In this document: positions 33,438 through 41,846 of the stretch, piece by piece
How positions within the stretch are numbered: position 1 is the first letter of the stretch
Layout: each line of letters starts with the position of its first letter
DNA from: CAYJAY01 sp964370715
GTDB lineage: Bacteria > Bacillota > Clostridia > Oscillospirales > Ruminococcaceae
Assembly (NCBI GenBank): GCA_964370715.1
Contig: CAYJKJ010000012.1
Span: forward strand, 20,237-84,236
Reading direction: 5' to 3'
Length of the DNA stretch: 64,000 nucleotides
Notes under the pieces: model-generated
Database searches by the model: none
What the model was told of the DNA's origin: nothing
Seen by the model: the letters and a program-made list of their open reading frames with translations, nothing else
Translations under genes and position numbers: made by a program

Positions 33438-34036
33438 TTTTGATGAAACTTTTGCGCGGGCCGGCTTGGGTTTTGTTTATGCCGTTCTATCGAGTGAAGA
33501 TTGTCGGACACCAAAACATCCCAAAAACAGGCGGATTTATTCTAGCGCCAAACCATGTGCATTGGGCAGATCCCGTTGTCGTTGTCATTAAGATAAAGCG
33601 ATATCTCAGGATTATGGGAAAAGCGGAAATTTTTAAAAACAAATTTATCGGGTGGTTTTTCCTTAATGCCGGAGTTTTTCCGGTAGACCGAGGTTCGGGA
33701 GATGAACAGGCGCTCAACGGTTCGGTTGAACTTCTTAAAAACGGCGAAGCTCTTTTGATGTTTCCGGAGGGAACTCGCTCCAAAACGGGGGAACTTGGCA
33801 GAATTAAATCGGGAACGGCGGTTATAGCAAGCTCGGCAGGGGTTCCGATTGTTCCGGTTTATATTAAATACCATGTCGGACGTATTAAGTTTTTCAAAAA
33901 AACCATAATAACGGTGGGCGAACCTATCGAGGCGGTTATGACGACGACTAAAGAAGAAGCTATCCAATCGGCAAGGCAACTCACAAAACAATTGAAACAA
34001 CAAATTATCAAGCTTTCTGAGGAACACGGCGAATGA
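33434..34036 (+). CDS. plsC: 1-acyl-sn-glycerol-3-phosphate acyltransferase
   Basis: Adds the second acyl chain in phosphatidic acid synthesis at the membrane. The acyltransferase box HVHWAD (HX4D, about residue 37) and the phosphate-binding FPEGTRSKTG (about 112-121) are both visible, as is VPIVPVYI. The length of 200 residues is typical of short PlsC. The start overlaps the cmk stop (ATGA), so the two are coupled. No N-terminal membrane segment stands out beyond a hydrophobic start (LLRGPAWVLFMPFY). Confidence 0.93.
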   Translation: MILMKLLRGPAWVLFMPFYRVKIVGHQNIPKTGGFILAPNHVHWADPVVVVIKIKRYLRIMGKAEIFKNKFIGWFFLNAGVFPVDRGSGDEQALNGSVELLKNGEALLMFPEGTRSKTGELGRIKSGTAVIASSAGVPIVPVYIKYHVGRIKFFKKTIITVGEPIEAVMTTTKEEAIQSARQLTKQLKQQIIKLSEEHGE

Positions 34037-36000
34037 AAAATATAACGGTTGCCAAAACTGCGGGATTTTGTTTTGGGGTCGACCGAGCGGTTAAGCTTTG
34101 CGAAAAGCTTGTCAAACAAGATAAAAAGATAAAAACATTAGGTCCGATTATCCACAACCCCCAGGTTGTTGAAAAGTTGACACAAGCCGGAGTCGAGATA
34201 GCAAACACCCCCGAACAAGCAGCAGACGGTTCTCTTCTAGTCATAAGAAGCCACGGTGTCGCAAAGGAAGTTTATGACAAATGTGAACAACTAGGGATCG
34301 AGATTGCGGATGCAACCTGTCCTTTTGTGGCGAAAATTCATAAGATAGTAGGTCAAAACAACAAAGAAAACAAAACCGTTTTGATAGCCGGCGACAAAAA
34401 TCATCCTGAAGTCATGGGGATTATTGGTCATTGTCACGGAGAAGCATATACTTTTGACACAAAAAAACGTCTATTTGAGATATTTTCTAAAATTTCCGGG
34501 TCAATTCCTGTAATAATGGTTGCACAAACCACGTTCAATCTGTTAAAATATAATGAGTATGTTGAATATGCTTTTAGTTTATTTGAGAACATAGAAAAGT
34601 ATGATACAATTTGCAGTGCAACTATGGCAAGGCAACAGGAAGCTAAAGAGCTGGCAAAGCAAAATGATGTTTGCATTGTTATAGGTGGAAACCAAAGTTC
34701 AAACACAAAAAAACTAAGCGATGTTTGTTCGGCCCATGCACAGACATATCAGATTGAAACTGCGAGCCAGTTACAACAAGATATGTTTACTAATATTAAT
34801 AGCATCGGAGTGACTGCGGGTGCTTCAACCCCGGCGCCGATAATCAAGGAGGTGCTCAACAAGATGAGCGAATTAATAAAAGAAGAATTTAACTTTGAAG
34901 AGGCGCTTGAAAACTCGATGCGTCCGGTTCATCGTAACCAACGCATAACAGGAATTGTAACCGAAATTCGCGGCAACGAAATTGCTGTTGATATCGGAAG
35001 AAAACAAACCGGATTTATTCCGGCAGATGAAATGAGCGATGACCCTTCGGCCACGCTTAATGATCTTTGCAAAATCGGCGATGAACTAAACTTGATAGTT
35101 GTTAAAGTCAACGACCAAGATGGTATCGTTATGCTTTCTAAAAAGAAGATCGACAGCGAAAAAGGAATCGAAGAACTTGCGAAAGCGTGTGAAGATGGCG
35201 AAATTGTCGATGCATTTGTAACCGAAGCGGTTGAAAAGGGATTGATAGCAACCGTTAAAGGTGTTCGTGTTTTCATCCCCGGTTCACAAGCAACCGAAAG
35301 AAGAGGCGAGCCGTTTGATAAATATGTTCGTCAACACGTTAAGATTAAAATCCTAGAAGTTACACCCGAAAGAAGAAGAGCTATCGGTTCTATTTCGGCC
35401 GTTCTCTCTGCTGAAAAGGCAAAACTCAGAGAACAAGTTCTTTCGACAATCGGAGTTGGAAGCAGATATAACGGTGTCGTTAAATCGCTTACAAACTACG
35501 GCGCATTCGTCGACATTGGCGGCGTAGACGGAATGGTTCACGTGTCGGAACTTTCATGGCAAAGAATCAAAACCCCGGCAGACGTAGTTCAAGTTGGAGA
35601 TGAAATCGAAGTCTATGTTAAAGATTACGATGCAGAAAAGGGCAGAATTTCGCTAGGATATCGTAACGAAGCGGAAAATCCTTGGAACATCCTTAAAGAA
35701 AAATATGCAATTGGCGACGAGATCGAAGCTTCTGTTGCATCTATAACTAAGTTTGGCGCTTTTGTTCATGTTCTTCCCGGCATCGACGGGTTGGTTCATA
35801 TCTCAGAAATCCCAAGCAGCGTTGAGATGAAAGCCGGAGATGTTGTTAAAGTTAAATTCATCGGCATTGATTTTGATGCAAAACGTGTTTCGCTAACCAT
35901 GATGTTTGGCGAAGAAAAAGAAGAATCTTGGGCAGATGTCTCGAGAGAACAAAACGCAAGAGCTGTAAAAGCAGACGAACAACCCGCCGACGCTGAGTAG
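34033..36000 (+). CDS. ispH: 4-hydroxy-3-methylbut-2-enyl diphosphate reductase fused to ribosomal protein S1
   Basis: Residues 1-285 are IspH, the last enzyme of the MEP isoprenoid pathway: three cysteines hold the [4Fe-4S] cluster (Cys13 in GFCFGVDRA, Cys96 in DATCPFV, Cys194 in TICSATMARQ), and TAGASTPAPII closes the domain. From about 300 four S1 RNA-binding repeats follow (for example YNGVVKSLTNYGAFVDIGGVDG and EASVASITKFGAFVHVLPGIDG). Such IspH-S1 fusions are well known in Clostridia. The start overlaps the plsC stop. The tail DEQPADAE ends at TAG and is followed by a repeated, in-frame continuation with six more TAG codons. Confidence 0.96.
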   Translation: MKNITVAKTAGFCFGVDRAVKLCEKLVKQDKKIKTLGPIIHNPQVVEKLTQAGVEIANTPEQAADGSLLVIRSHGVAKEVYDKCEQLGIEIADATCPFVAKIHKIVGQNNKENKTVLIAGDKNHPEVMGIIGHCHGEAYTFDTKKRLFEIFSKISGSIPVIMVAQTTFNLLKYNEYVEYAFSLFENIEKYDTICSATMARQQEAKELAKQNDVCIVIGGNQSSNTKKLSDVCSAHAQTYQIETASQLQQDMFTNINSIGVTAGASTPAPIIKEVLNKMSELIKEEFNFEEALENSMRPVHRNQRITGIVTEIRGNEIAVDIGRKQTGFIPADEMSDDPSATLNDLCKIGDELNLIVVKVNDQDGIVMLSKKKIDSEKGIEELAKACEDGEIVDAFVTEAVEKGLIATVKGVRVFIPGSQATERRGEPFDKYVRQHVKIKILEVTPERRRAIGSISAVLSAEKAKLREQVLSTIGVGSRYNGVVKSLTNYGAFVDIGGVDGMVHVSELSWQRIKTPADVVQVGDEIEVYVKDYDAEKGRISLGYRNEAENPWNILKEKYAIGDEIEASVASITKFGAFVHVLPGIDGLVHISEIPSSVEMKAGDVVKVKFIGIDFDAKRVSLTMMFGEEKEESWADVSREQNARAVKADEQPADAE

Positions 36001-36078
36001 GCTGCCGACACGGAGTAGTAGGCTGCCGACGTTGAGTAGGTTGCCGACACGGAGTAGTAGGCTGCCGACGCTGAATAG
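35986..36078 (+). repeat. In-frame tandem tail repeat interrupted by TAG codons
   Basis: After the annotated TAG (35998-36000) the same frame reads AADTE** AADVE* VADTE** AADAE*, where every stop is TAG (36016, 36019, 36037, 36055, 36058, 36076). The units are 21 and 18 bases, and 36001-36039 repeats as 36040-36078 with three differences. The preceding codons encode PADAE, so the tail is an expansion of the S1 end. Confidence 0.85.
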
Positions 36079-36107
36079 GATATTCAGTTTATACAATTGA
36101 TTAATAA

Positions 36108-36157
36108 AAGCCCCAAGGTTTCGCGCTGTAATGGCGCAAATCTTTGGGGCTTTTTTG
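36108..36157 (+). terminator. Terminator of the cmk-plsC-ispH/S1 operon
   Basis: AAAGCCCCAAGG...  pairs with ...CTTTGGGGCTTT, with an inner GCGC/GGCGC stem, followed by T6. Confidence 0.85.
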
Positions 36158-36231
36158 TTATGCTTAAAAGAAAGGCGGCAGAACTTGTCTTCTCCCTACC
36201 TTTAAAACATCGCCTCCTGTTTAAGAAAAGC

Positions 36232-36259
36232 AAAAAACCTCCCTCTTTGAGAGGGAGGT
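36232..36259 (-). terminator. Terminator of the proBA/surface-module operon
   Basis: On the minus strand CCTCCCTCT pairs with AGAGGGAGG around a 3-base loop, followed by TTTTTTGCTTTT. It lies about 70 bases after the DHHW gene stop. Confidence 0.8.
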
Positions 36260-36329
36260 CGGAAAAATCTATGATATTAACGGTGGGGGTGTCTGATACC
36301 GCCTAAGGCTTCTTAATAGGGAAAACAAC

Positions 36330-37445
36330 CTACAGCAACATCGAGGTGTTTTGTTGCCCCGAAAAAACCGATGTTGAAAGCATAAACAAAACTCGGTCGT
36401 AGCTTTCGATATCAACAACATCCGAAACTGCGCCAACTGCATATCGCATATCTATAAGCGTGACTTCGGAAAAATGCTCCGCCAACATTGGCGCTAGACA
36501 ATGCGAATAACTATCCTTAAATATAAGCAACTTTTCGCCGCTCGTTGCAGAACTCGATATCGAAACGTTGAATTCATTCGTTCCCAAGAAATAAGCATAT
36601 TTATCCTTTTGTGTTAGATATTCGGGGAAATAGATACCCTCGAATTGTTCAACCGTCGGTCCTCTCGTTATCGTAAGTCTGGTTTCAACCGAGGGTTTAT
36701 ATGCCTCTATGATATCCGGTTCGATAAATCTTATCCCACTCTTGGAGAACAACGTCCCGTTAAAATCGGTATCTACAACCTCTCCGTTATACTCGGCAGG
36801 GGTTATCCCCAATGCATTGCAATATTCAACATACGCAAGATATGCCGTTGGAGTGTTCCAATGATGGTCGGTTCTGTAGTAGGTGTATAAATCGGAATTG
36901 GCAACAAGCGGATAGGTTATATCGATAGTGTTAAACTCTTGAAGTTCGCTATAGACCTCCGAGATATATTCGGCTTGATCCCAACTTTCGACAAATGCCG
37001 GAAGTTTTCTCGCAAGAACATGAGACGCTGTCGGAACAAGCATTATATCCGCCGGCAGATCATAATTTTGCATAAACTGCTTGATACCATTAACATTGTC
37101 GGCGGTTATCTCGTAGTCGGGCGGCGCAATATCCTCTATGAGCATATTATCCGCAAGAAAAACGCCGTTGTATTCTATCTTTCCAACCGCAACCTCGGAC
37201 AACGCTTTAAGCTCGACAAACTCATCTCGAAAAACAAACTGGTCGTTTACATATTCCTCGAAATCCATCTGCCAATCCCCATCAATCAGCTTTGTGAAGC
37301 TAACGCTCGGAAACTGTGCAAGATACCTGTTTTCGTTTTCCGACCGCTCACGATCTTCGGTGACTACGTTTAATACGGTTAAAGCAAACCAAACAATAGC
37401 CACTAAAAATATTAAATATTTTGATTTGAATTTCTTCTTTTCCAT
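36330..37445 (-). CDS. DHHW-family extracellular protein (AlgX/AlgJ-like SGNH fold)
   Basis: A 371-residue protein with a short basic start and one hydrophobic segment (YLIFLVAIVWFALTVLNVV, 10-28), so it is anchored outside the membrane. YTYYRTDHHWNTPTAYLAY (about 188-206) is the DHHW motif; a serine-containing LIFKDSYSHCLAP (about 310) supplies the probable nucleophile region of this SGNH-like fold. In other Clostridia such proteins lie beside an MBOAT acyltransferase and take part in O-acetylation of surface polymers; no MBOAT is here. It is the last gene of the operon, 17 bases after the DUF4358 gene. Confidence 0.8.
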   Translation of the reverse strand: MEKKKFKSKYLIFLVAIVWFALTVLNVVTEDRERSENENRYLAQFPSVSFTKLIDGDWQMDFEEYVNDQFVFRDEFVELKALSEVAVGKIEYNGVFLADNMLIEDIAPPDYEITADNVNGIKQFMQNYDLPADIMLVPTASHVLARKLPAFVESWDQAEYISEVYSELQEFNTIDITYPLVANSDLYTYYRTDHHWNTPTAYLAYVEYCNALGITPAEYNGEVVDTDFNGTLFSKSGIRFIEPDIIEAYKPSVETRLTITRGPTVEQFEGIYFPEYLTQKDKYAYFLGTNEFNVSISSSATSGEKLLIFKDSYSHCLAPMLAEHFSEVTLIDMRYAVGAVSDVVDIESYDRVLFMLSTSVFSGQQNTSMLL

Positions 37446-37462
37446 AAAATCCTTTTTTAAAA

Positions 37463-37954
37463 TTAAGCTACTGAACTTCTTATTGCATCAAGAACAGCGT
37501 CGTTGTTGGGCGAAATTATGTAAACAAGAGTATCCCCAATTTCGGTTATAACTTTATCTTCAACCAAAACTGCTTGATCGGGAAGATATGCATCCCATTG
37601 TTTTTGATAGTTGTTAAGCGCATCATTCATCATGCTCTTAACGTTATCTTTTTCGCCTTCAAGCGGTTTTATAAGTATAACCATGCTCGCATGAATGTTC
37701 ATAAACGGCGTTAGCGCAACATATTCCGAAGCAAGGCTCATATCCATTCGATAAACTGTTTTCAAAACTTCGGTGTCGGTGTTCGGTTTAATAACATCGC
37801 CAAGCGTTGCCCCTTCAAGGTCAACCGCTTCGATAGCTGTTTGTGCCGCTTGGAGATCAAGCGTTTCGGCCCCATCTGTTCCCTCGCTTGCGCCGCAAGC
37901 TACAAACGCTGTTGCAAGCGCTACAGCTAAGATAATTGATAATAATTTTTTCAT
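37463..37954 (-). CDS. DUF4358 lipoprotein
   Basis: A 163-residue exported protein. The signal peptide KKLLSIILAVALATAFVAC ends in a lipobox-like FVAC, so Cys20 is the probable lipidated residue. The mature part holds the DUF4358 pattern: DMSLASEYVALTPFMNIHASMVILIKP, KSMMNDALNNYQKQWDAYLPDQAVLVEDK and DTLVYIISPN. Function is unknown. Genes of this family commonly travel with DHHW and MBOAT genes, which agrees with the DHHW gene directly downstream. It follows the SGNH gene by 5 bases. Confidence 0.8.
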   Translation of the reverse strand: MKKLLSIILAVALATAFVACGASEGTDGAETLDLQAAQTAIEAVDLEGATLGDVIKPNTDTEVLKTVYRMDMSLASEYVALTPFMNIHASMVILIKPLEGEKDNVKSMMNDALNNYQKQWDAYLPDQAVLVEDKVITEIGDTLVYIISPNNDAVLDAIRSSVA

Positions 37955-37959
37955 ATTTT

Positions 37960-39795
37960 TTAAATCTCCTCGTCTTTAATTAATGCGTGTGTTCTGTAAT
38001 ATTCCAAAATAACATCGTTTCCGGCAACCCTCGGATGAATGCCATCGGCATCATAATCTCGAATTAGCCCCACCATCGCCGTTCCGTCGATATCTTTAAG
38101 CTCGGGCGCAACATCAAGGAAATATATTCCAAGGCGAGCGCACATCTCGGCGATATGGTAGTTATAGATGTTAACTTTGTTGTTGGTGGTAACTTGAAGC
38201 CCCGATTCGTCCTGGTCATACTCCCGCATAACGGGGGTAAGGCTCATAATTATAATATCGGTGTTGGGGCTTGCCGCCTGCATACTCGCTATGAGCTGTT
38301 CATATTCGGTTATATATTCATCAACATCGACATACGAAACAACGTTTGTCCCGAGCGACATCAAGACCCTTTCGGGGGTATGCGTAGTTAAAAGATCTAT
38401 TATCGTTGAGGTAGTTTCTTGGTCGTTAACCCTAAGCTCTGCATCCTCTGCATCGAGCGCAGAAATTCCGGCAAGACACCAAACGTTCTCAAAAGGCACC
38501 TGGTTATCCATAAGCGCTAGGTTTTCGATAACCGAATCCCCGAAAAATATCGTTGAATTAATATAATCATCTCCGGCATCTTCCGTTTCGGAAAGTATGG
38601 CGGTTGGGAACAACCCTTCTAGGCTAAATTCAGCAAGAGGAGCGGTCAACGGGCTGTCCTCGGTCACGGTGACTCGCCGTTCCGCCATGCCAACATTCCC
38701 GTTGCTGTCGGTTGCCTTGTAGGTTATTGTGTAGACCCCTTCTGTCGCCGTGTTAACCTGGCCTTCAACCGTGACGGCGGAAGAAAGATCACCATCATAG
38801 TTATCATGCGCAGAAAAACCCGGTTCTATATATTCTGTGTTTATTGGTTGGATTAATGTATCGGAAGCGACAAGCGCAATAACCGGAAGCTCATAGTCTT
38901 CAACGGTAACTGTTCTTGTTTCGGAAAACCTAATCGGTATAACGGGGAGTTTATAGGAATATGTTATCTCTTGTTTCCCCATCAACGTGTTGTCGATAGT
39001 TCCCGAAATCAAGATATCCTCCGAGATATCGTTTCCAAGAAACGTTCCTGTAGCGCCCTTTTCCTCATATTCCGCACCGTATGAAAGTATATCGTTTTGG
39101 GTTCCGGTTATCGTTATCTGCGGCCTGATAATATAGAACACTCCGACAATCGCCACAACAAAAACAGCAGCGATTATACCGGCGATAAGCCCTTTCGGAA
39201 CGGTTTTTTGTTTCTTTCTAACTGCAGAGGCGTTTTCGCCGAAATTATACGTATACGAAACATTCTCGATGCCCTGTCGGTTATAGTTTTGAAACGTTCT
39301 TATATTTCCGGATTTATCTCGAGGCAACAGCTCGGCGGTGTTCGCCATCTGTCCCGGTCGTCCTGGTGGTTGCCTAACTGCGCTGCGATTAGGCGTCCCC
39401 TGTCCCATACCGGGCGGTTGAGGCGGCCTTTGCGGTCGCTGGGGTGCATTTTTTCGCCCCCCTTGTTGCATGGGTTGCCTGTTTTGATAGCCCTGCATCG
39501 GTTGCCTTGGTTGTTGCTGCGGTGGTCGTTGCTGTTGCATCTGGGGTTGGCTATATTGCCCCGGAGCTTGGTCGTAGTATTGATTTGGTCGTTGTGGTGG
39601 TTGTTGATATTGGGCTTGATTGTTTTGCGCCAACGGAACATCCCCTTGCTCAAAAGGATTGCTGTTTCGGCGCTGTTGTTCTACCGGGCTAAACCTTGCA
39701 GAAGAGTTTCCCTGTTGTTGATTTTGCCCCATATCATAACCATTATCGTTATATTGATTTGGATTAGGATATTGCCCTTGACCGTAGTTATTCAT
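37960..39795 (-). CDS. Membrane-anchored SGNH hydrolase with Q/P-rich cytoplasmic tail and Ig-like domains
   Basis: 611 residues in four parts. Residues 1-195 are a low-complexity tail rich in Q, N, P, G and R. A membrane segment follows (GLIAGIIAAVFVVAIVGVFYI, about 205-225). Two DUF5011-type Ig-like domains come next (about 230-385; EPGFSAHDNYDGDLSSAV). Last is an SGNH/GDSL esterase domain: FFGDSVIENL (nucleophile Ser), LAGIS, SLGTN and DGIHPR with the catalytic His. So the esterase is outside the cell while the long disordered tail is inside. It sits upstream of DUF4358 and DHHW, which suggests de-acylation or acyl transfer on a surface polymer. Confidence 0.8.
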   Translation of the reverse strand: MNNYGQGQYPNPNQYNDNGYDMGQNQQQGNSSARFSPVEQQRRNSNPFEQGDVPLAQNNQAQYQQPPQRPNQYYDQAPGQYSQPQMQQQRPPQQQPRQPMQGYQNRQPMQQGGRKNAPQRPQRPPQPPGMGQGTPNRSAVRQPPGRPGQMANTAELLPRDKSGNIRTFQNYNRQGIENVSYTYNFGENASAVRKKQKTVPKGLIAGIIAAVFVVAIVGVFYIIRPQITITGTQNDILSYGAEYEEKGATGTFLGNDISEDILISGTIDNTLMGKQEITYSYKLPVIPIRFSETRTVTVEDYELPVIALVASDTLIQPINTEYIEPGFSAHDNYDGDLSSAVTVEGQVNTATEGVYTITYKATDSNGNVGMAERRVTVTEDSPLTAPLAEFSLEGLFPTAILSETEDAGDDYINSTIFFGDSVIENLALMDNQVPFENVWCLAGISALDAEDAELRVNDQETTSTIIDLLTTHTPERVLMSLGTNVVSYVDVDEYITEYEQLIASMQAASPNTDIIIMSLTPVMREYDQDESGLQVTTNNKVNIYNYHIAEMCARLGIYFLDVAPELKDIDGTAMVGLIRDYDADGIHPRVAGNDVILEYYRTHALIKDEEI

Positions 39796-39838
39796 CTTAA
39801 CAAGTTACACCTCTCTTTTGTTTTTAAACATAATGTCA

Positions 39839-40546
39839 CTATCTTTGTTGATTGGGTTGTGCCGCAAGGTCGAGTTCGGGGGTTCTTATCGAATAAAGAT
39901 AATAGTTTCCGCCATCTTGAACCATAACATACTCCATGTATTTTGCTATGTTTGTTCCGGCGCCTTGCCCATAACCGGTTGAACCTGCCTCGATGTAGGC
40001 AACGGTTAGTATCCTTGAATTGGAAGCACGAGTGATTTTATCAACCCTCGCTGTGTAGCTTCCGGCAAGACTTGTTATCGGTATGAGATAAACTCCGGCT
40101 TGTTGGTTATATTCAAATGTAACGCCGAGATCGGTAAACGATTTATGTTCGATAAAGAATGTTGGTCCATAAAGTTTTGCAAGTTGCCTGTCAACGTTTA
40201 TCGTGGGTAGCTGGGAAAGCCCCGTTGCTTCGTCTACCGGAAGCGTTTCGATTCCGGCCTCCAACAAAGCCGACCAGATAGCCGCCTGCAACAATATCTC
40301 TTGGTTTGCTCGGTCGATGCTCGTGAACGGAGCCGGATCGAGCGACACAAGCGACGAGATCAGTTCTTGATATTCAAGGCGTTCATCGGTGTCGTCTAGC
40401 ATATAGTTAAATCCATCAACCACTAGCGTTCCAAGGAATATAACCCCCAAAACGACAAACACCGAAAGGGTGTAGCCGATAGCTTTTCTTTTAATTCTTT
40501 TTCTTCGTTTTGCACGTTGTTCGTTGGTAGTCCTAGATCTTGGCAT
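39839..40546 (-). CDS. Bitopic membrane protein with basic N-terminus, unknown function
   Basis: I do not recognise the family. The first 22 residues are strongly basic (RAKRRKRIKRKAIGY), followed by one membrane segment (TLSVFVVLGVIFLGTLVV, 26-43) and a 190-residue outside domain that is mixed alpha/beta and rich in aromatic and small residues (YGPTFFIEHKSFTDLGVTFEYN). A positive-inside, single-pass layout like that of divisome or cell-wall accessory proteins is visible, but no motif proves it. It lies 37 bases after proA and 43 before the SGNH gene, so it heads the surface module of the operon. Confidence 0.7.
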   Translation of the reverse strand: MPRSRTTNEQRAKRRKRIKRKAIGYTLSVFVVLGVIFLGTLVVDGFNYMLDDTDERLEYQELISSLVSLDPAPFTSIDRANQEILLQAAIWSALLEAGIETLPVDEATGLSQLPTINVDRQLAKLYGPTFFIEHKSFTDLGVTFEYNQQAGVYLIPITSLAGSYTARVDKITRASNSRILTVAYIEAGSTGYGQGAGTNIAKYMEYVMVQDGGNYYLYSIRTPELDLAAQPNQQR

Positions 40547-40583
40547 AAATTTAAAGTCCTTTCCCTATGAAGAGTTATTAAGC

Positions 40584-41825
40584 CTAACCCCTCACCTGTC
40601 CATCTCCTGTTACAAAAAACTTAGTTGTTGTCAACGCCGAAAGCCCCATAGGCCCTCTTACATGAAGTTTCCCCGTCGATATGCCTATCTCGGCGGCAAG
40701 CCCAAACTCTCCGCCATCGGTGAACCTTGTTGAAGCGTTAAGATAAACCGCCGCCGCATCAACATTCTCCATAAAATAATCGCTGTTTCTTAAATTTTCG
40801 GTCACGATAGCTTCGCTGTGTTTTGTTCCGTATCTATTAATATGTTCGCAAGCTTCCTCAACATTCTCTACTATCTTAACCCCTAAAACAAAATCGTTAT
40901 ATTCTGTGTGCCAATCCTGTTCCGTCGCAACCCTTGAACCCGAAATCATTTCAGCCGCTTTGTCGCAACAATAAAACGAGCATTTTTCAGAAATCTTCTC
41001 AACAACATTTGGTATGAATTTTTCCGCTATATCAGCTTGCACCAAAAGTTTTTCCGCCGAATTGCAGACCGACGGACGGGTCATCTTTGCGTTGTCGATT
41101 ATCGCAAGCGCCATATCGATATTTGCTGTTTCATCGACATATATATGGCAGTTTCCCGCTCCCGTTTCGATAACAGGAACTTTTGAATTTTTAACAACCG
41201 CATCGATTAGCCCTTTCCCTCCACGAGGAATAAGGATATCAACAACCCCGACAAGGTTCATAAGCTCATTTGCGCTATCCCTTGAAGTGTCTGTAACCAG
41301 CATCGCAATATCGCTTGAAACACCGCAGTTATTAAGAGCGTTTTTAACGCAAGCTATCAGCTGTTTGTTGGAATTAATAGCTTCCTTTCCGCCACGCAGT
41401 ATACAAGCGTTTCCCGATTTAATCGAAAGCGCCGCCGCATCTACCGTCACGTTAGGGCGGCTTTCGTATATCATAGCAACAAGCCCCAGCGGAACTCTTT
41501 TTTCAAGAATTTTAAGGCCGTTTGGTCGAGTTTGTCCCGAAACAACATCGCCAACCGGATCTTTTATTTTGCAGATATCCTCAACCGATTGCGCAAGATC
41601 CTCTATTCTTTTTTCCGATAGCGACAATCTGTCGATCATCGTTTCGGATATTCCATTTTCTTTTGCATACTCGACATCTATTTTGTTTGCCTCTAAAATT
41701 GCGTCGCTGTTTTTGCGAAGAAGCGCCGCTATCTCGAGCATTATGCTGTTCTTTTTATCTCCGGAAAGCTTTGCTATCTCCCACTTTACCGCTGCCGCTT
41801 TTAAGGCTTGTTCCCTAACCGTCAT
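40584..41825 (-). CDS. proA: Glutamate-5-semialdehyde dehydrogenase (gamma-glutamyl phosphate reductase)
   Basis: Reduces gamma-glutamyl phosphate with NADPH, the second step of proline synthesis. The aldehyde dehydrogenase fold shows VPLGLVAMIYESRPNVTVD (about 108-126), ILRGGKEAINSN, and the catalytic cysteine in TRPSVCNSAEKLL (about 258); FTDGGEFGLAAEIGIST is the C-terminal signature. The length of 413 is standard. It follows proB by 21 bases. Together with proB it forms the complete route to glutamate semialdehyde; proC is not in the window. Confidence 0.96.
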   Translation of the reverse strand: MTVREQALKAAAVKWEIAKLSGDKKNSIMLEIAALLRKNSDAILEANKIDVEYAKENGISETMIDRLSLSEKRIEDLAQSVEDICKIKDPVGDVVSGQTRPNGLKILEKRVPLGLVAMIYESRPNVTVDAAALSIKSGNACILRGGKEAINSNKQLIACVKNALNNCGVSSDIAMLVTDTSRDSANELMNLVGVVDILIPRGGKGLIDAVVKNSKVPVIETGAGNCHIYVDETANIDMALAIIDNAKMTRPSVCNSAEKLLVQADIAEKFIPNVVEKISEKCSFYCCDKAAEMISGSRVATEQDWHTEYNDFVLGVKIVENVEEACEHINRYGTKHSEAIVTENLRNSDYFMENVDAAAVYLNASTRFTDGGEFGLAAEIGISTGKLHVRGPMGLSALTTTKFFVTGDGQVRG

Positions 41826-41846
41826 AACTATCTCCTTTTTAAAATG

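Noticed and set aside
35986..36078. Full reassignment of TAG to an amino acid in this organism
   Set aside because: Several firmly identified genes in the window end at their normal family length with TAG, so only partial readthrough or a neutral repeat remains possible.
36097..36306. 69-codon frame after the ispH/S1 tail
   Set aside because: It runs through two terminator hairpins and has no ribosome site. It is in the same frame as the TAG-containing tail but is not coding by any visible sign.
39097..39927. 276-codon plus-strand frame opposite the SGNH gene
   Set aside because: It is the reverse of the Q/P-rich tail and the Ig domains. The translation is L/R-rich with no family resemblance.
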